32,076 bases of DNA. Origin: Slackia sp. (GTDB lineage Bacteria > Actinomycetota > Coriobacteriia > Coriobacteriales > Eggerthellaceae). A model generated the notes under the pieces. That model searched no databases. It worked only from the letters and a program-made list of their open reading frames with translations, and was not told the origin of the DNA. Positions 1 to 13,715 of this stretch are shown piece by piece. The position numbers were made by a program, and so were the translations under genes. Positions within the stretch are counted from its first letter, which is position 1. The number at the start of each line of letters is the position of its first letter. The stretch is taken from positions 1-32,076 of the forward strand of contig JAUNDR010000018.1 in assembly GCA_030525985.1 (NCBI GenBank), written 5' to 3'.

Positions 1-4873
<4,873 letters not shown>

Positions 4874-4928
4874 AGGTCTTCCTTCCGTTAGGGAAATAGA
4901 CTATATGAGCGTAAATACGCAAACGATT

Positions 4929-4957
4929 AATTTAATCACGTTGAAAAATGAAGTCAA
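4929..4957 (-). promoter_or_regulatory. Predicted sigma-70-type promoter of rpoBC
   Basis: On the minus strand TTGACT (4952-4957) is separated by exactly 17 nt from TAAATT (4929-4934). It lies in an AT-rich patch within otherwise GC-rich DNA and would give a leader of about 50 nt before rpoB. The -35 matches consensus at 5 of 6 positions and the -10 at 4 of 6. Confidence 0.7.
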
Positions 4958-5350
4958 GACTTTTTTTCATGAACTATGGAGGTTTTATGCTTTTAGCGTA
5001 CAAGGATACGCGCCTGAACAGGCGAAATAGCAAGTAGGTTTCTTAAAGTTTGTTAGTTTCCTTATAGGAATCCATGCATCGGCGGCGAAAAAACGGACAG
5101 AAAAGCGCGAAGATGCGGCGCCGCGAGCGCAGACAGCGCGGACATGCGGCAGGATGACAATACGAAACAGCGGCGCGGTCGATGCTACGCGAAGCGCGAC
5201 GCCGCAAAACGCAGCAACGCGACGGCATGGGGGGGCGAAAAGCCGAGACGCACGAATTTCAGCGCAGGCGCGAACAATGGAAAGAAAGCGGGCGGCGCGA
5301 CACCGCAAGGCGCAATCGGCGCAGCGGGCGACATGCGAAGCGGACGACGA
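4958..5350. other. Non-coding stretch upstream of the rpoB promoter
   Basis: No gene is recognised between the rpoB promoter and the preceding terminator. The part near rpoB (about 4958-5070) is AT-rich and carries a small palindrome, CGCCTGAACAGGCG, at about 5010-5024, which has no U-tract on either strand and could be an operator. The rest is GC-rich and made of CGCG-type words. Long open frames on both strands here have no protein-like composition. Confidence 0.5.
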
Positions 5351-5388
5351 TAAAACAAGAAAGGCGGCCGCGCATACCGACGGCCGCC
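5351..5388 (-). terminator. Rho-independent terminator after the SpoU methyltransferase
   Basis: Minus-strand stem GGCGGCCG / CGGCCGCC (5363-5370 with 5381-5388) is followed by the U-rich run TTTCTTGTTTTA (5351-5362). It sits just after the methyltransferase stop codon and separates that gene from rpoBC. Confidence 0.85.
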
Positions 5389-5397
5389 CGAACGGGA

Positions 5398-6279
5398 TTA
5401 TCGGCACAGCTCCCAAAACGCCACGGCGGACGCCGCCGCCACGTTCAAGCTGTCCACCCCGTGCATCATGGGAATGCGCACCGTATAGTCGCACCCCTCG
5501 ATGGTGCGATGCGACAGTCCATCGCCCTCGGTGCCGAATACGAGCGCAAGCTTGTCGCATGCCGCAAGCGCAGGATCGCCGAGCGCGATCGAATCGTCGG
5601 AAAGCGCCATCGCCGCAGTCTTGTAGCCGAGCGATGCGAGCTTTTCCAACCCCGAAGCGGGCCAATCGCGCACCGTTTCCCCGATGCGCGTCCACGGAAC
5701 TTGAAACACCGTTCCCATGGACACGCGCACGGCGCGGCGATACAGCGGATCGCAGCACGTCGGCGTGACGAGCACGGCATCGATGCCGAGCGCCGCCGCC
5801 GAGCGGAAGATCGCGCCGACGTTCGTGTGGTCCACGATCCCCTCGAGCACCGCGATGCGGCGGCGACCGTCGTCATCCCCCGTCGCCGCGCGCTTCTCGT
5901 CGATGCGTGCAAGCAAATCCTCCACGCTCGCAAGCGCAGGACGACGCATGGCGCACAGAATGCCGCGCGTCAGCGCGAAACCCGTCAGCTTCTTCAGTTC
6001 GCTTTCGGGCGCCACGAATATCGGCACGTCTTCGCCGCACGTCGCCCCCGCCTGCTCTACGGCAGCGATCGTCGGTGCCGCCGCCTCTTTCCACTCGGGC
6101 GTCATCAGCACCGAAACGGGCTGCATGCCGCCTGCCAGGGCGCGCTCGATCACCTTGATGCTCTCGGCGATGAAGATGCCCTTTTCGGGCTCGAGCCGAT
6201 TGCGCAGCTGCGCTTCGGTCAGGCGCGCATACGCGTCGAGACGGGAATCGTCCAAGCTTGTTATTTCCACATACGACAT
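5398..6279 (-). CDS. SpoU/TrmH-family RNA 2'-O-methyltransferase, 293 aa
   Basis: SAM-dependent methyltransferase of the SPOUT class, expected to methylate the 2'-OH of a ribose in rRNA or tRNA; the target nucleotide cannot be read from sequence. The three SpoU motifs are clear: DHTNVGAIFRSAAALG (motif 1, with the catalytic Arg), VFGTEGDGLS (motif 2) and IPMMHGVDSLNVAAASAVA (motif 3, the knotted SAM site). The N-terminal third (RLTEAQLRNR...GIFIAESIKV) resembles the substrate-binding domain of TrmH-like 23S rRNA enzymes. I chose the ATG at 6279 (MSYVEITSL) because AAGGAG lies 6 nt upstream; a longer in-frame start at 6357 has no ribosome binding site. It is monocistronic: its own terminator follows, and the next gene upstream ends in a separate terminator. 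Confidence 0.9.
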   Translation of the reverse strand: MSYVEITSLDDSRLDAYARLTEAQLRNRLEPEKGIFIAESIKVIERALAGGMQPVSVLMTPEWKEAAAPTIAAVEQAGATCGEDVPIFVAPESELKKLTGFALTRGILCAMRRPALASVEDLLARIDEKRAATGDDDGRRRIAVLEGIVDHTNVGAIFRSAAALGIDAVLVTPTCCDPLYRRAVRVSMGTVFQVPWTRIGETVRDWPASGLEKLASLGYKTAAMALSDDSIALGDPALAACDKLALVFGTEGDGLSHRTIEGCDYTVRIPMMHGVDSLNVAAASAVAFWELCR

Positions 6280-6630
6280 ATCGGGCTCCTTGCCACCATC
6301 CGACCGGACGCGCTCGGCTGCATGCCGAACAACGCCCGTCGGTTTCTTTTCTCCCACGAATCTGCCACGTTCTCACATACAGCAGCGAGCACATAGTAGA
6401 AAATGTTAGAAAATGGCAGATTTTTTAATAGAAGCGGACAGAAGGACTTGCACGGAACCTGCGGCGGAAACGTCTCGAAACGGCATCGCCCCGAGCGCGA
6501 ATAAAAGCGAGCATCTTCCAGGAGAACCGCCATATCGCCGGGAGAAAACACCGCTGGAGGCGCGTGCCACCACCGCATCATCGAGACTCTCGCTTCTCCT
6601 TCTGCAAGATGCTATGCAAGGCGACAGGCG
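6280..6630. other. Non-coding stretch with a possible weak promoter
   Basis: No gene is recognised. An AT-rich patch at 6390-6430 holds a near-tandem repeat (TAGAAAATG then TTAGAAAATG on plus). On minus it gives TACTAT at 6393-6398, a possible -10 for the methyltransferase with no convincing -35. An open frame starting at 6413 on plus lacks a Shine-Dalgarno and runs through the terminator at 6631-6669, so it is not called. Confidence 0.4.
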
Positions 6631-6669
6631 AAAGACAAAAGAGCCGCCGGGCCGAATGCCCGACGGCTC
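6631..6669 (-). terminator. Rho-independent terminator after the UPF0210 gene
   Basis: On the minus strand a 12-position stem (one mismatch), GAGCCGTCGGGC with GCCCGGCGGCTC (6641-6669), is followed by TTTTGTCTTT (6631-6640). It lies about 80 nt downstream of the UPF0210 stop codon. Confidence 0.85.
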
Positions 6670-6750
6670 GTGAGGCTCGATGCCGGCGCAGGCTCCGGAC
6701 ATCGACGTCTTCGGCGCGCGGCAAAGAAAATGCACCGCCTGAAACCCCTG

Positions 6751-8115
6751 TTAGTTTTTGAACGAGTGGATCGGCGCGGGAATGCGGCCGCCGCGGCTGA
6801 CGAACGCCTCGCAGCTTTTCGTGTTCACGGGCATGATGGGCGCGTAGCCGAGCAGGCCGCCGAACTCCGCCGTCTCGCCCACGCCTTTGCCGATCACGGG
6901 AATGACGCGCACCGCCGTAGTTTTCTGGTTCACCATGCCGATCGCGGCCTCATCGGCGATGATGCCCGCAATGGTCGCCGCCGTGGTATCGCCCGGGATG
7001 GCGATCATATCCAGGCCGACGCTGCATACGCACGTCATGGCCTCGAGCTTTTCGATGGTCAGGGTGCCGGCCGCGGCGGCATCGATCATGTTCTTGTCTT
7101 CGGACACCGGAATGAACGCGCCCGACAGGCCGCCCACATAGCTCGACGCCATGACGCCGCCCTTTTTCACCTGGTCGTTAAGCATGGCGAGCGCCGCCGT
7201 GGTGCCGGGGGCGCCCACCTGTTCGAGGCCGATCTCTTCGAGGATTTCGCCCACCGAATCGCCCACCGCGGGCGTGGGAGCCAGCGACAAATCGATGATG
7301 CCGAACGGCACTCCCAAACGACGGCTTGCCTCCTGGGCGACCAGCTGGCCGACGCGCGTGATCTTGAACGCCGTTTTCTTGATAGTCTCGCACAGCACTT
7401 CGAAGTTCTCGCCGCGTGCGGCCTCGAGCGCGCTTTTCACCACGCCGGGACCGGAGACGCCCACGTTGATGACGGCATCGCCTTCGGTGGCGCCGTGGAA
7501 GGCGCCCGCCATGAAGGGATTGTCGTCGGGAGCATTGCAAAACACCACGAGCTTCGCGCACCCGAGGCTGTCGTTGTCGGCCGTGGCCTCTGCGGTGGCG
7601 CGCACCACCTCGCCCATCAGCTTCACGGCGTCCATGTTGATGCCCGTTTTGGTAGAGCCCACATTCACGCTGGCGCACACGCGCTCGGTTTCGGCAAGCG
7701 CCTGGGGAATGGAGCGGATCAGCAGCTCTTCGGCAGGCGTCATCGATTTGCTCACGAGCGCCGAATAGCCGCCGAGAAAATTCACGCCCACTTCGGCCGC
7801 CGCATCGTCGAGCGCATGAATCACCCTGACGAAGTCGTCCGTGGTTTTGCAGGCGCGCGCGCCCACCAGCGCAATGGGCGTCACCGAGATGCGCTTATTC
7901 ACGATGGGAATACCGTACTCGCGCTCGATCGCCTCGCCCGTGGAAACGAGGTCTTTTGCGTACGTCGTGATCTTCTTATATATGTTGGCGCACAGCGCGT
8001 CGACATCGTCGCATGCACAATCGAGCAGGCTGATGCCCATGGTGATGGTGCGCACGTCGAGCTTTTCCTGCTCGATCATATGATTGGTCTCGTGGACCTC
8101 CATGATATTCAGCAT
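6751..8115 (-). CDS. UPF0210 (DUF711, 'PFL family') protein, 454 aa
   Basis: Member of the widespread UPF0210 family, whose fold resembles the glycyl-radical barrel of pyruvate formate-lyase but whose reaction is unknown. The family signature near the N-terminus is present ([15 protein letters not shown]), as are [39 protein letters not shown] and the C-terminal [13 protein letters not shown]. Length matches the usual 450-455 aa. I start at 8115 ([16 protein letters not shown]), which fits the family N-terminus and has GAAAGG 9 nt upstream; the upstream in-frame extension to 8202 is poorly protein-like. The gene upstream encodes a UPF0237 ACT-domain protein. This pair occurs together in many Firmicutes and Actinomycetota, which suggests the ACT protein senses a small molecule for this one. 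No glycyl-radical motif is seen. Confidence 0.9.
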   Translation of the reverse strand: MLNIMEVHETNHMIEQEKLDVRTITMGISLLDCACDDVDALCANIYKKITTYAKDLVSTGEAIEREYGIPIVNKRISVTPIALVGARACKTTDDFVRVIHALDDAAAEVGVNFLGGYSALVSKSMTPAEELLIRSIPQALAETERVCASVNVGSTKTGINMDAVKLMGEVVRATAEATADNDSLGCAKLVVFCNAPDDNPFMAGAFHGATEGDAVINVGVSGPGVVKSALEAARGENFEVLCETIKKTAFKITRVGQLVAQEASRRLGVPFGIIDLSLAPTPAVGDSVGEILEEIGLEQVGAPGTTAALAMLNDQVKKGGVMASSYVGGLSGAFIPVSEDKNMIDAAAAGTLTIEKLEAMTCVCSVGLDMIAIPGDTTAATIAGIIADEAAIGMVNQKTTAVRVIPVIGKGVGETAEFGGLLGYAPIMPVNTKSCEAFVSRGGRIPAPIHSFKN

Positions 8116-8442
8116 GAAGAAATGCCTTTCGTTCAGTAAGGACTTCCAAGCCGAGGCGACCGCTGCCGTGGCGAATTCCCTCGGATCGCCGCAGCGCAGC
8201 ATCAGGACGAACCTCGGGATAAAAAATTTCGAGTCTCGCAGCGCGACGTCCGGACAGAGCCTGCGGCGAGAAATCTTCGGTTTCTGCGATGCAGGCGAGG
8301 GCGAGCGCGGGGCGTGCGGTCGGCGGAAAAGGCCGAGGAAGCGTATTTCGATACGCGACGAGGGCTTGGACCGCCGAATGCGCCGCGCCGCTCGACTGCA
8401 GCCGGGCGACCCGCTTCGTTGACCGTCAGGCCGACGAAGCCG
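8116..8442. other. Unusually long spacer between the ACT and UPF0210 genes
   Basis: 327 nt without a recognisable gene. It has a small stem-loop with a UUCG loop on plus, GCGTAT-TTCG-ATACGC (8341-8356), and a T-run on minus (about 8220-8228) not preceded by a convincing stem. I see no clear promoter or terminator, so whether the pair is one transcript is open. Confidence 0.4.
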
Positions 8443-8715
8443 TTATACCCTGTGCATCTTCGTGAAGATCTCTTCCTTCTGGCAGCGGATGCGCACGCCG
8501 ATTTCCTCCCCGAGCGCTTCGAGGTCGTCGACCATGGCGCCGAATTCGGTTTTCGCGGCGGCGACGTCCACAATCATCATCATGTTGAAAAACCCGTCGA
8601 TGATGGTCTGGGAAATGTCAAGCACGTTGACATTGCGATCGGAGAGATAGGTGCAGACGCGGGCGATGATGCCCACGGTGTCTTGACCGACCACAGTGAT
8701 GATGGCCTTGTTCAT
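8443..8715 (-). CDS. ACT domain protein, UPF0237 family, 90 aa
   Basis: A single stand-alone ACT domain. ACT domains bind amino acids or other small ligands at a dimer interface. Visible features are the first strand and glycine turn (AIITVVGQDTVGIIARV), the helix YLSDRNVNVLDISQTI and the second-half strands FFNMMMIVDVA and IRCQKEEIFTKMHRV. Length (90 aa) is normal for UPF0237. The start at 8715 is set by AAGGAGG 8 nt upstream; the longer open frame to 8916 has no ribosome binding site. It precedes the UPF0210 gene in the same direction, a conserved neighbourhood. It is likely a regulatory partner of that protein, but this is inferred from co-occurrence only. Confidence 0.9.
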   Translation of the reverse strand: MNKAIITVVGQDTVGIIARVCTYLSDRNVNVLDISQTIIDGFFNMMMIVDVAAAKTEFGAMVDDLEALGEEIGVRIRCQKEEIFTKMHRV

Positions 8716-8938
8716 GCTGGCAGCCTCCTTGCAGCATCGTACGCGGACGAACGCGGAACGACACGTTCGCAGATGCCGCCACTCTATCACGACGAAGCGC
8801 CCTTCGAAGCGAAACGCCGCACTTTCAAAGCGAAAAGCGAACGCCGTCGGCAAGAAGCACGTCGGCGGTACGGCAAAAGAAAAGCAAGCCGCCGACCGCT
8901 TCGACAAGCGCCGCACCTGCCGGAAGGCGCTCTTCCAC

Positions 8939-8944
8939 TATAAT
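8939..8944 (+). promoter_or_regulatory. Possible -10 element for the NSS symporter
   Basis: A perfect TATAAT in GC-rich DNA, about 64 nt before the symporter start. No good -35 lies 16-18 nt upstream, so this is a weak call. Confidence 0.3.
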
Positions 8945-9007
8945 GTGCCGACTGACTGAAAAGCACGCGCCCGCACACTGCGGCGCGTCCGACGAAAGCG
9001 AGCTACC

Positions 9008-10423
9008 ATGAGCGAACCGCAACCGTCGCGCGAGAAATTCGCATCGCGCATCGGATTCATCCTCATCTCGGCCGGCTGCGCCATCGGCCTGGGCAACGTC
9101 TGGCGATTCCCCTACGTCACGGGCGAATACGGCGGCGCCGCCTTCGTGCTGCTCTACCTGCTGTTCCTTGCCATCTTGGGCCTGCCCATCCTGGTCATGG
9201 AATTCTCGGTGGGCCGCGCATCGCAGAAAAGCTGCGCGCGCAGCTTCAACATCCTCGAGCCGAAAGGCACGAAATGGCACCTGTACAAATGGTTCGCCAT
9301 TGCCGGCAACTACATCCTCATGATGTTTTACACCACGGTTGCCGGATGGATGGTGGCCTACGCCTTCAAGATGGGCACCGGCGAGCTTAACGGAGTAGCG
9401 CCTGAAAACACCGGCAGCGTTTTCGCCGCCCTTCAGGCCGATCCGCTGCAGATGTTCGGTTGGCTGCTGCTCATCTGCCTGATCGGCTTCGGCATCTGCG
9501 GCATGGGCCTGCAAAAAGGCGTCGAGCGCATTACGAAGGTCATGATGGCCTGCCTGTTCGTGGCCATCGTCATCCTGGCGATCAACAGTATCCTGCTGCC
9601 GAACTCCGGCGAAGGCCTGGCATTCTACCTGCTGCCCGATTTCTCGCGCCTGTTCGCGGGCGACACGGTGGCCGAGCAGATGGGCACGTTCGGCGATGCG
9701 GTCTACGCCGCCATGGGCCAGGCGTTCTTCACGCTTTCCATCGGCGCTTCGGGCATGGCCATCTTCGGCAGCTACATCGGCCGCGACCGTCGCTTGACGG
9801 GAGAAGCCATCTCGGTAGCGGGCCTTTCCACCATGATTTCGCTGCTCGCGGGCCTGATCATCTTCCCCGCCTGCTTCTCGTTCGGCGTCAGCCCCGACTC
9901 CGGCCCCAACCTGGTGTTCGTCACGCTGCCGAGCGTATTCAACCAGATGTGGCTCGGCCAGCTGTGGGGAACGCTGTTCTTCGTCTTCATGAGCTTCGCG
10001 GCGCTGTCCACCGTCATCGGCGTGTTCGAGAACATCATCGCCTTCGCCATGGACCAGTGGAACATCTCGCGCAAGAAGGCCGTCATGATCAATGCCGTGG
10101 CAATCGTCGTCTTGTCGCTGCCGTGCATCTTGGGCATGAACGTGTGGAGCGGCTTCCAGATTCCCGGCATCGGCGACATCCAGGGCCTCGAAGACTTCAT
10201 CGTTTCGAACAACATCCTGCCGCTGGGCGGCCTGCTGTACGTGCTTTTCTGCACGAGCCGCTACGGCTGGGGCTGGAAGAACTTCAAGGCAGAAGCCGAC
10301 GCGGGCGCGGGCATGAAGTTCCCCGCCTGGAGCTACGTGTGGATCAAATACTGCATCCCCGTGCTGATGATCATCATCTTCATCATGGGCTATGTGCCGA
10401 AGTTCCAAATCTGGTTCGGATAG
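9008..10423 (+). CDS. Sodium-dependent transporter, NSS/SNF family, 471 aa
   Basis: Inner-membrane symporter of the neurotransmitter:sodium symporter family, which uses the sodium gradient to import amino acids or related amines. The family hallmark in helix 1 is present at residues 29-36 (GNVWRFPY), followed by GGAAFVLLYLL. I count 11 hydrophobic segments, matching bacterial 11-helix members such as the MhsT type rather than the 12 helices of LeuT. Helix 6 (FFTLSIGASGMAIFGSYIG) and helix 8 (FVFMSFAALSTVIGVFEN), which line the substrate and sodium sites, look intact. Substrate cannot be assigned. The start is the ATG at 9008; the ribosome binding site is weak. It is divergent from the ACT gene and monocistronic, with a strong terminator after it. 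Confidence 0.92.
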   Translation: MSEPQPSREKFASRIGFILISAGCAIGLGNVWRFPYVTGEYGGAAFVLLYLLFLAILGLPILVMEFSVGRASQKSCARSFNILEPKGTKWHLYKWFAIAGNYILMMFYTTVAGWMVAYAFKMGTGELNGVAPENTGSVFAALQADPLQMFGWLLLICLIGFGICGMGLQKGVERITKVMMACLFVAIVILAINSILLPNSGEGLAFYLLPDFSRLFAGDTVAEQMGTFGDAVYAAMGQAFFTLSIGASGMAIFGSYIGRDRRLTGEAISVAGLSTMISLLAGLIIFPACFSFGVSPDSGPNLVFVTLPSVFNQMWLGQLWGTLFFVFMSFAALSTVIGVFENIIAFAMDQWNISRKKAVMINAVAIVVLSLPCILGMNVWSGFQIPGIGDIQGLEDFIVSNNILPLGGLLYVLFCTSRYGWGWKNFKAEADAGAGMKFPAWSYVWIKYCIPVLMIIIFIMGYVPKFQIWFG

Positions 10424-10446
10424 CGCGAACGCGAGAATCAACCCGG

Positions 10447-10477
10447 CTGCGGATGGCGGCGAAACCCCATCCGCAGC
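10447..10477 (+). repeat. Stem-loop directly before the symporter terminator
   Basis: Perfect 11-bp arms GCTGCGGATGG / CCATCCGCAGC with a 9-nt loop. There is no U-tract of its own; it stands in tandem with the terminator that follows and may protect the mRNA 3' end. Confidence 0.6.
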
Positions 10478-10481
10478 ATGC

Positions 10482-10517
10482 AAGAAGCCGACCGCAAGGG
10501 TCGGCTTCTTTCGTTTC
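10482..10517 (+). terminator. Rho-independent terminator of the NSS symporter
   Basis: A perfect 12-bp stem AAGAAGCCGACC / GGTCGGCTTCTT (10482-10493 with 10499-10510) with loop GCAAG, followed by TCGTTT. The converging hydrolase gene ends at 10548 and may also use this stem, although the U-tract is poor on that strand. Confidence 0.85.
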
Positions 10518-10547
10518 GGAGGGCGCGAGCCGAAGCGATGCTCGCCG

Positions 10548-11585
10548 TTATTCGGCTGCGAAGTAACGGAAGAGACCCTGCTCGTCTTCCGTGCGTACAA
10601 GCAGCCCTTCGCGCACCTGGTGATCCAAGATGATCATGCCGCTTTCGAGAATGCACCATTTCTGGGCGATCGAGATATCGTCCCACGCCATGGGAACGTT
10701 CCATTTCAACGCGCGAATCAGCTCGAGCCCCGTAGAGCCCGGATTCTCGCGCGCGGCATCCACCGCGCGCGTCATGCGACGGGCATGGTGCTCGATCAAC
10801 CACGCAGCGCGCTCGCGCCAGCCGTCGCGAAGGTCGCCGTGCGACACCAGCAAACGGCTGATATCCATATCGAGCATCTTGCGCACATTGTCTAAATACA
10901 CCGCCATGGGATCGGCCGTATCGGGACGAAATCCCAAACCGGGCGAAATGACGAACAGCACGTGATCGCCGCCGAAAAACAGCCCCGACTCCTCGTGGAA
11001 AAGCGACTGGTGGCCGGGCGTATGCCCCGCCGTGGAAACGACGCGCAGCGTATGGCGGCCGACGGCGATGCCGTCGCCTTCCTCGGAAAAGCGGATGTCG
11101 CGCCCTTCCGCTTTGAAACTGTCGATGCCCGTGCCGTAGCGGCCGGCGCGGCAATACCTGCGCGCCCTCTCGGCGGGAACGCCCTCGGCTCTGACCCGGC
11201 GCTCGGCGCGCTCCCAAAAATGCGGCTCCTTCGAACCGATCATGAGGTCGAAATCGACCTTGTTCACATACAAAGGCGCCTCGGACGGCACGATCCGATC
11301 GACCAGACCCGCGTGATCCATATGCAGATGGGTCAAAAAGAAGGACATTTCGGCAGAATCGACGCCTATTTCTTCGAGAGCGCGCCGCAAAACCGCCGCA
11401 CCCGCATCGGTCGGCGCGCCGGTATCGACCAGCAACGCCTCGCCCGCATCCTCGACCACGAATACATTCGTCTCCGACGTCGAAACGTTCGTGAAGGGAA
11501 CCTGCACCATATATACGTTCGGGTCGCAGTGAATCTGGCGCCACCGGTTTCCCGAACGCATGAGCTCGCAGCCGTTTTCAGCCAT
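10548..11585 (-). CDS. Metallo-beta-lactamase-fold hydrolase, 345 aa
   Basis: Probable cytoplasmic two-metal hydrolase of the MBL superfamily (glyoxalase II/RNase Z-like fold); the substrate is not known. All metal ligands are visible: His86, His88, Asp90 and His91 in THLHMDHAG, His188 in AGHTPGH, Asp207 in GGDH and His249 in LVSHGD. The early strand VDTGAP (Asp54) is also typical. The middle part (about residues 105-180) and a C-terminal helical extension (about 255-345) set it apart from minimal glyoxalase II. The C-terminal part, with a winged-helix-like end, resembles LACTB2-type hydrolases. I start at 11585 (MAENGCELMRS), where GAGGTGG precedes the ATG; the longer frame to 11684 lacks one. 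No signal peptide is seen, which argues against a secreted beta-lactamase. Confidence 0.88.
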   Translation of the reverse strand: MAENGCELMRSGNRWRQIHCDPNVYMVQVPFTNVSTSETNVFVVEDAGEALLVDTGAPTDAGAAVLRRALEEIGVDSAEMSFFLTHLHMDHAGLVDRIVPSEAPLYVNKVDFDLMIGSKEPHFWERAERRVRAEGVPAERARRYCRAGRYGTGIDSFKAEGRDIRFSEEGDGIAVGRHTLRVVSTAGHTPGHQSLFHEESGLFFGGDHVLFVISPGLGFRPDTADPMAVYLDNVRKMLDMDISRLLVSHGDLRDGWRERAAWLIEHHARRMTRAVDAARENPGSTGLELIRALKWNVPMAWDDISIAQKWCILESGMIILDHQVREGLLVRTEDEQGLFRYFAAE

Positions 11586-11655
11586 AATCCACCTCGCATA
11601 CACCGAAAGCCGATACGCGTCGAAGCCGCGCATGCGGCCTTTTCGCCCGTATCGG

Positions 11656-11684
11656 ATAGTACGAGCATGGACGCATGCGCACAA
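11656..11684 (-). promoter_or_regulatory. Possible promoter of the MBL-fold hydrolase
   Basis: Minus-strand TTGTGC (11679-11684), a 17-nt spacer and TACTAT (11656-11661). The leader would be about 65 nt. The -35 matches consensus only at TTG, so confidence is limited. Confidence 0.35.
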
Positions 11685-11783
11685 CAGCGCAGGCGGCTCA
11701 GCGTAAAGAAACCGGATGCCCTAAGAAGACGTCAGGTTTCGAGAAACGAAGGGGACGCCGCCCGAATCGCGCGCGACGGGATA

Positions 11784-12899
11784 CTACTCCTTTTTCCTGC
11801 GCGCGCGGAATGCGGGCATAGGCTCGATGCGCAGGCCCTGCTTGTTGTACGACACGGCCAGATCGCCCTGGATGTTCGCCACATATCCGCTGCGTCCGAT
11901 TCCCGCAAGGCACGCTTCGACCGATGCGTTCTCGACGCGCGCATCGAAACCGAGCGCAAGCGAAAGCACGCGCTCGATGACGCGACGGGCCAACGGCATG
12001 GCGGCCTCTCCGAGCGCAGGCGAAACGAGGAAACCCTCGGAAGGCGACGTCGCGAGCGGACGCACGTGCTCGAGCAGCAGTTCGCGCGCCTGGGCGGCGA
12101 GCATGTCGTCTTCATCGGCGATGAGATTCATCGTGCGCGTCAGCGTTTCGAGCAGACGCGGATTGCGCTCTTTGGCGCGTGGCACGATCTCGTGGCGCAC
12201 GAATGCGCGGAAGCGGTCGGTATCGGCATTGGTAGCGTCTTCGCGCCACAGCGCACCCGACTCGTCGCGCACGGCGTCGTCACGCAGCTCGAGGAATGCG
12301 CGCAGTTCGTCGCGGCCCGATTCGAGCAACGGGCGGCAGACGCGGCAACCTTCGATCATGACGCTGTGGTCCATAGAGCGGAATCCGCCGGGGCCCGTTC
12401 CCACGATCGAGCGCATATAGAAGTTCTCCACGCGGTCATCGGCCGTATGCGCCGTGAAAATACGCCCGGCCCCGAACGGAAACCCCATGTGCAGGCACGT
12501 GCTTTCGAGCGCTTCGCGCGCCGCACGATAACGCTCCGCGCGCGCGATCGCCTCCATATTGCCACCCGAAGATTGCACCATGGCGGCAACGTCCACCTCG
12601 CACATGAAGAGCGGAATTCCCAGATGCTGCGCCAATTTCTCAACGAAAGCGGCGTCGCCGTCGGACGCCGCGCCACGCAATTTATGGTTTACGTGCAGCA
12701 TGGCGACGGCGCCCACATCGCCCGCCGCCACCATATCGGCGGCAAGGTAGGCAAGCGCCGTGCTGTCGGATCCGCCGCTCACCATGAGCAGCGCTACGGT
12801 TTCGCGCGTCGCCATGCCGCGTTTGCGCACGACATCCATCATACGCGCAAAGACATCCGCACGATTCGACCGCTTCGGCTCGTCCGTCATGTCCGCCAT
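11784..12899 (-). CDS. tilS: tRNA(Ile)-lysidine synthase TilS, 371 aa
   Basis: ATP-dependent enzyme that attaches lysine to C34 of the CAU-anticodon tRNA(Ile), so that it reads AUA and is charged with isoleucine. The PP-loop SGGSDS is at residues 41-46 (MVSGGSDSTALAYLA). Further family blocks are LHVNHKLRGAASDGD, EAIARAERYRAAREAL and FTAHTADDRVENFYMRSIVGTGPGG. The C-terminal domain is shorter than in E. coli, within the family range. The start codon is 1 nt after the maf stop, so the two are coupled; an ATG at 12890 is an alternative with an equally plausible ribosome binding site. tilS is essential in most bacteria. The hpt and ftsH genes that often follow it are absent. Confidence 0.93.
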   Translation of the reverse strand: MADMTDEPKRSNRADVFARMMDVVRKRGMATRETVALLMVSGGSDSTALAYLAADMVAAGDVGAVAMLHVNHKLRGAASDGDAAFVEKLAQHLGIPLFMCEVDVAAMVQSSGGNMEAIARAERYRAAREALESTCLHMGFPFGAGRIFTAHTADDRVENFYMRSIVGTGPGGFRSMDHSVMIEGCRVCRPLLESGRDELRAFLELRDDAVRDESGALWREDATNADTDRFRAFVRHEIVPRAKERNPRLLETLTRTMNLIADEDDMLAAQARELLLEHVRPLATSPSEGFLVSPALGEAAMPLARRVIERVLSLALGFDARVENASVEACLAGIGRSGYVANIQGDLAVSYNKQGLRIEPMPAFRARRKKE

Positions 12900-12900
12900 C

Positions 12901-13551
12901 CTATTTCGCCGCCTCGAAAAATTCTGAGAACTCCTCGATCAAGCGCTTCACGGGAAGGCCGACCACGTTATCGAAATCGCCCGATACGCGCTCGACCAGC
13001 ATCTCGCCGCCCTTGCCCTGAACACCGTAAGCGCCCGCCTTGTCCATCGGCTCGCCCGTGGCGATATATTCCTCGATCAAAGCATCGTCGAGGTCGCGGA
13101 ACAGCACGTGGCTCGTTTCGGCGAACGAGCGGAAGGCAAGCGAGATATCCTCCTCCCCTTCGGGAGCGCCGACAAGCCATACCGAGACGCCGGTAATGAC
13201 TTGATGTGCGCGCCCCGATAGCTCGTTCAAGATGCGCTTGGCATCCGTCTCGTCGGCAGGCTTGCCGTAGATGATGCCGTCGGCAACCACCATGGTATCG
13301 GCGCCGACCACCATCGCCATGCCGGCATAGCCGTCATTGAGCACCTCTTCCACCACGGCGCGAGCCTTGCGTTCGGCGAGTTTTTTCGCCGCCTCTTCGG
13401 GTTGGCGCATCAAATCGGCATCGAGCGACTCGTCGGCTTGCGACACGTGCACCGCGAACGAAATGCCCTCGCGTTCCAAAAGCTCGCGACGACGCGGGCT
13501 GCCGCTTGCAAGAATGATATCGATCTTCATATCTTCGGCCTTTTCAGCCAT
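12901..13551 (-). CDS. maf: Maf-family nucleotide pyrophosphatase, 216 aa
   Basis: House-cleaning enzyme of the Maf/YhdE family that hydrolyses non-canonical or pyrimidine nucleoside triphosphates to monophosphates. Signature motifs: IILASGSPRRRELLEREG (residues 12-29), VVGADTMVVADGIIYGKP (general base Asp and substrate loop), LSGRAHQVITGVSVW and AGAYGVQGKGGEMLVERVSGDFDNVVGLP near the end. The first ATG (13551) has AAAGG 8 nt upstream; an ATG at 13530 (MKIDIILASGS) better matches the usual family N-terminus and also has AAAGG, so the true start may be 7 codons shorter. It is first in a maf-tilS operon. Confidence 0.93.
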   Translation of the reverse strand: MAEKAEDMKIDIILASGSPRRRELLEREGISFAVHVSQADESLDADLMRQPEEAAKKLAERKARAVVEEVLNDGYAGMAMVVGADTMVVADGIIYGKPADETDAKRILNELSGRAHQVITGVSVWLVGAPEGEEDISLAFRSFAETSHVLFRDLDDALIEEYIATGEPMDKAGAYGVQGKGGEMLVERVSGDFDNVVGLPVKRLIEEFSEFFEAAK

Positions 13552-13637
13552 ATTAGTTACCTTTCGATACTTTATTTCTTTTTAAAAGTTATCTTCTTTT
13601 AAAGAGGTGATGTTTATTTTACTTCTACGATCTATTT

Positions 13638-13665
13638 ACGATATCAATACGAATCGATGTATCAA
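13638..13665 (-). promoter_or_regulatory. Predicted promoter of maf-tilS
   Basis: Minus-strand TTGATA (13660-13665), a 16-nt spacer and TATCGT (13638-13643), inside the AT-rich island. The leader of about 80 nt contains an imperfect 11-bp stem (13578-13588 with 13596-13606). Confidence 0.5.
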
Positions 13666-13715
13666 CTTTATCGGATAGCACATTTCTTTCAGAAGTCTAG
13701 TTTCTGTTTCCTTAG

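Noticed and set aside
4987..5037. 16-residue plus-strand ORF with GGAGG before its ATG
   Set aside because: No promoter is visible, it is antisense upstream of the rpoB promoter, and such short matches occur by chance.
6413..6673. 86-codon plus-strand open frame
   Set aside because: No Shine-Dalgarno; it crosses a terminator of the opposite strand and has no protein-like pattern.
8220..8260. Terminator for the ACT gene at a minus-strand T-run
   Set aside because: The preceding CGAGACTCG cannot form a stable stem with a proper loop.
8825..10600. 591-codon open frame on minus, opposite the NSS symporter
   Set aside because: Composition is His/Asp/Gln/Arg-rich shadow type; the symporter on plus has clear family motifs and membrane helices.
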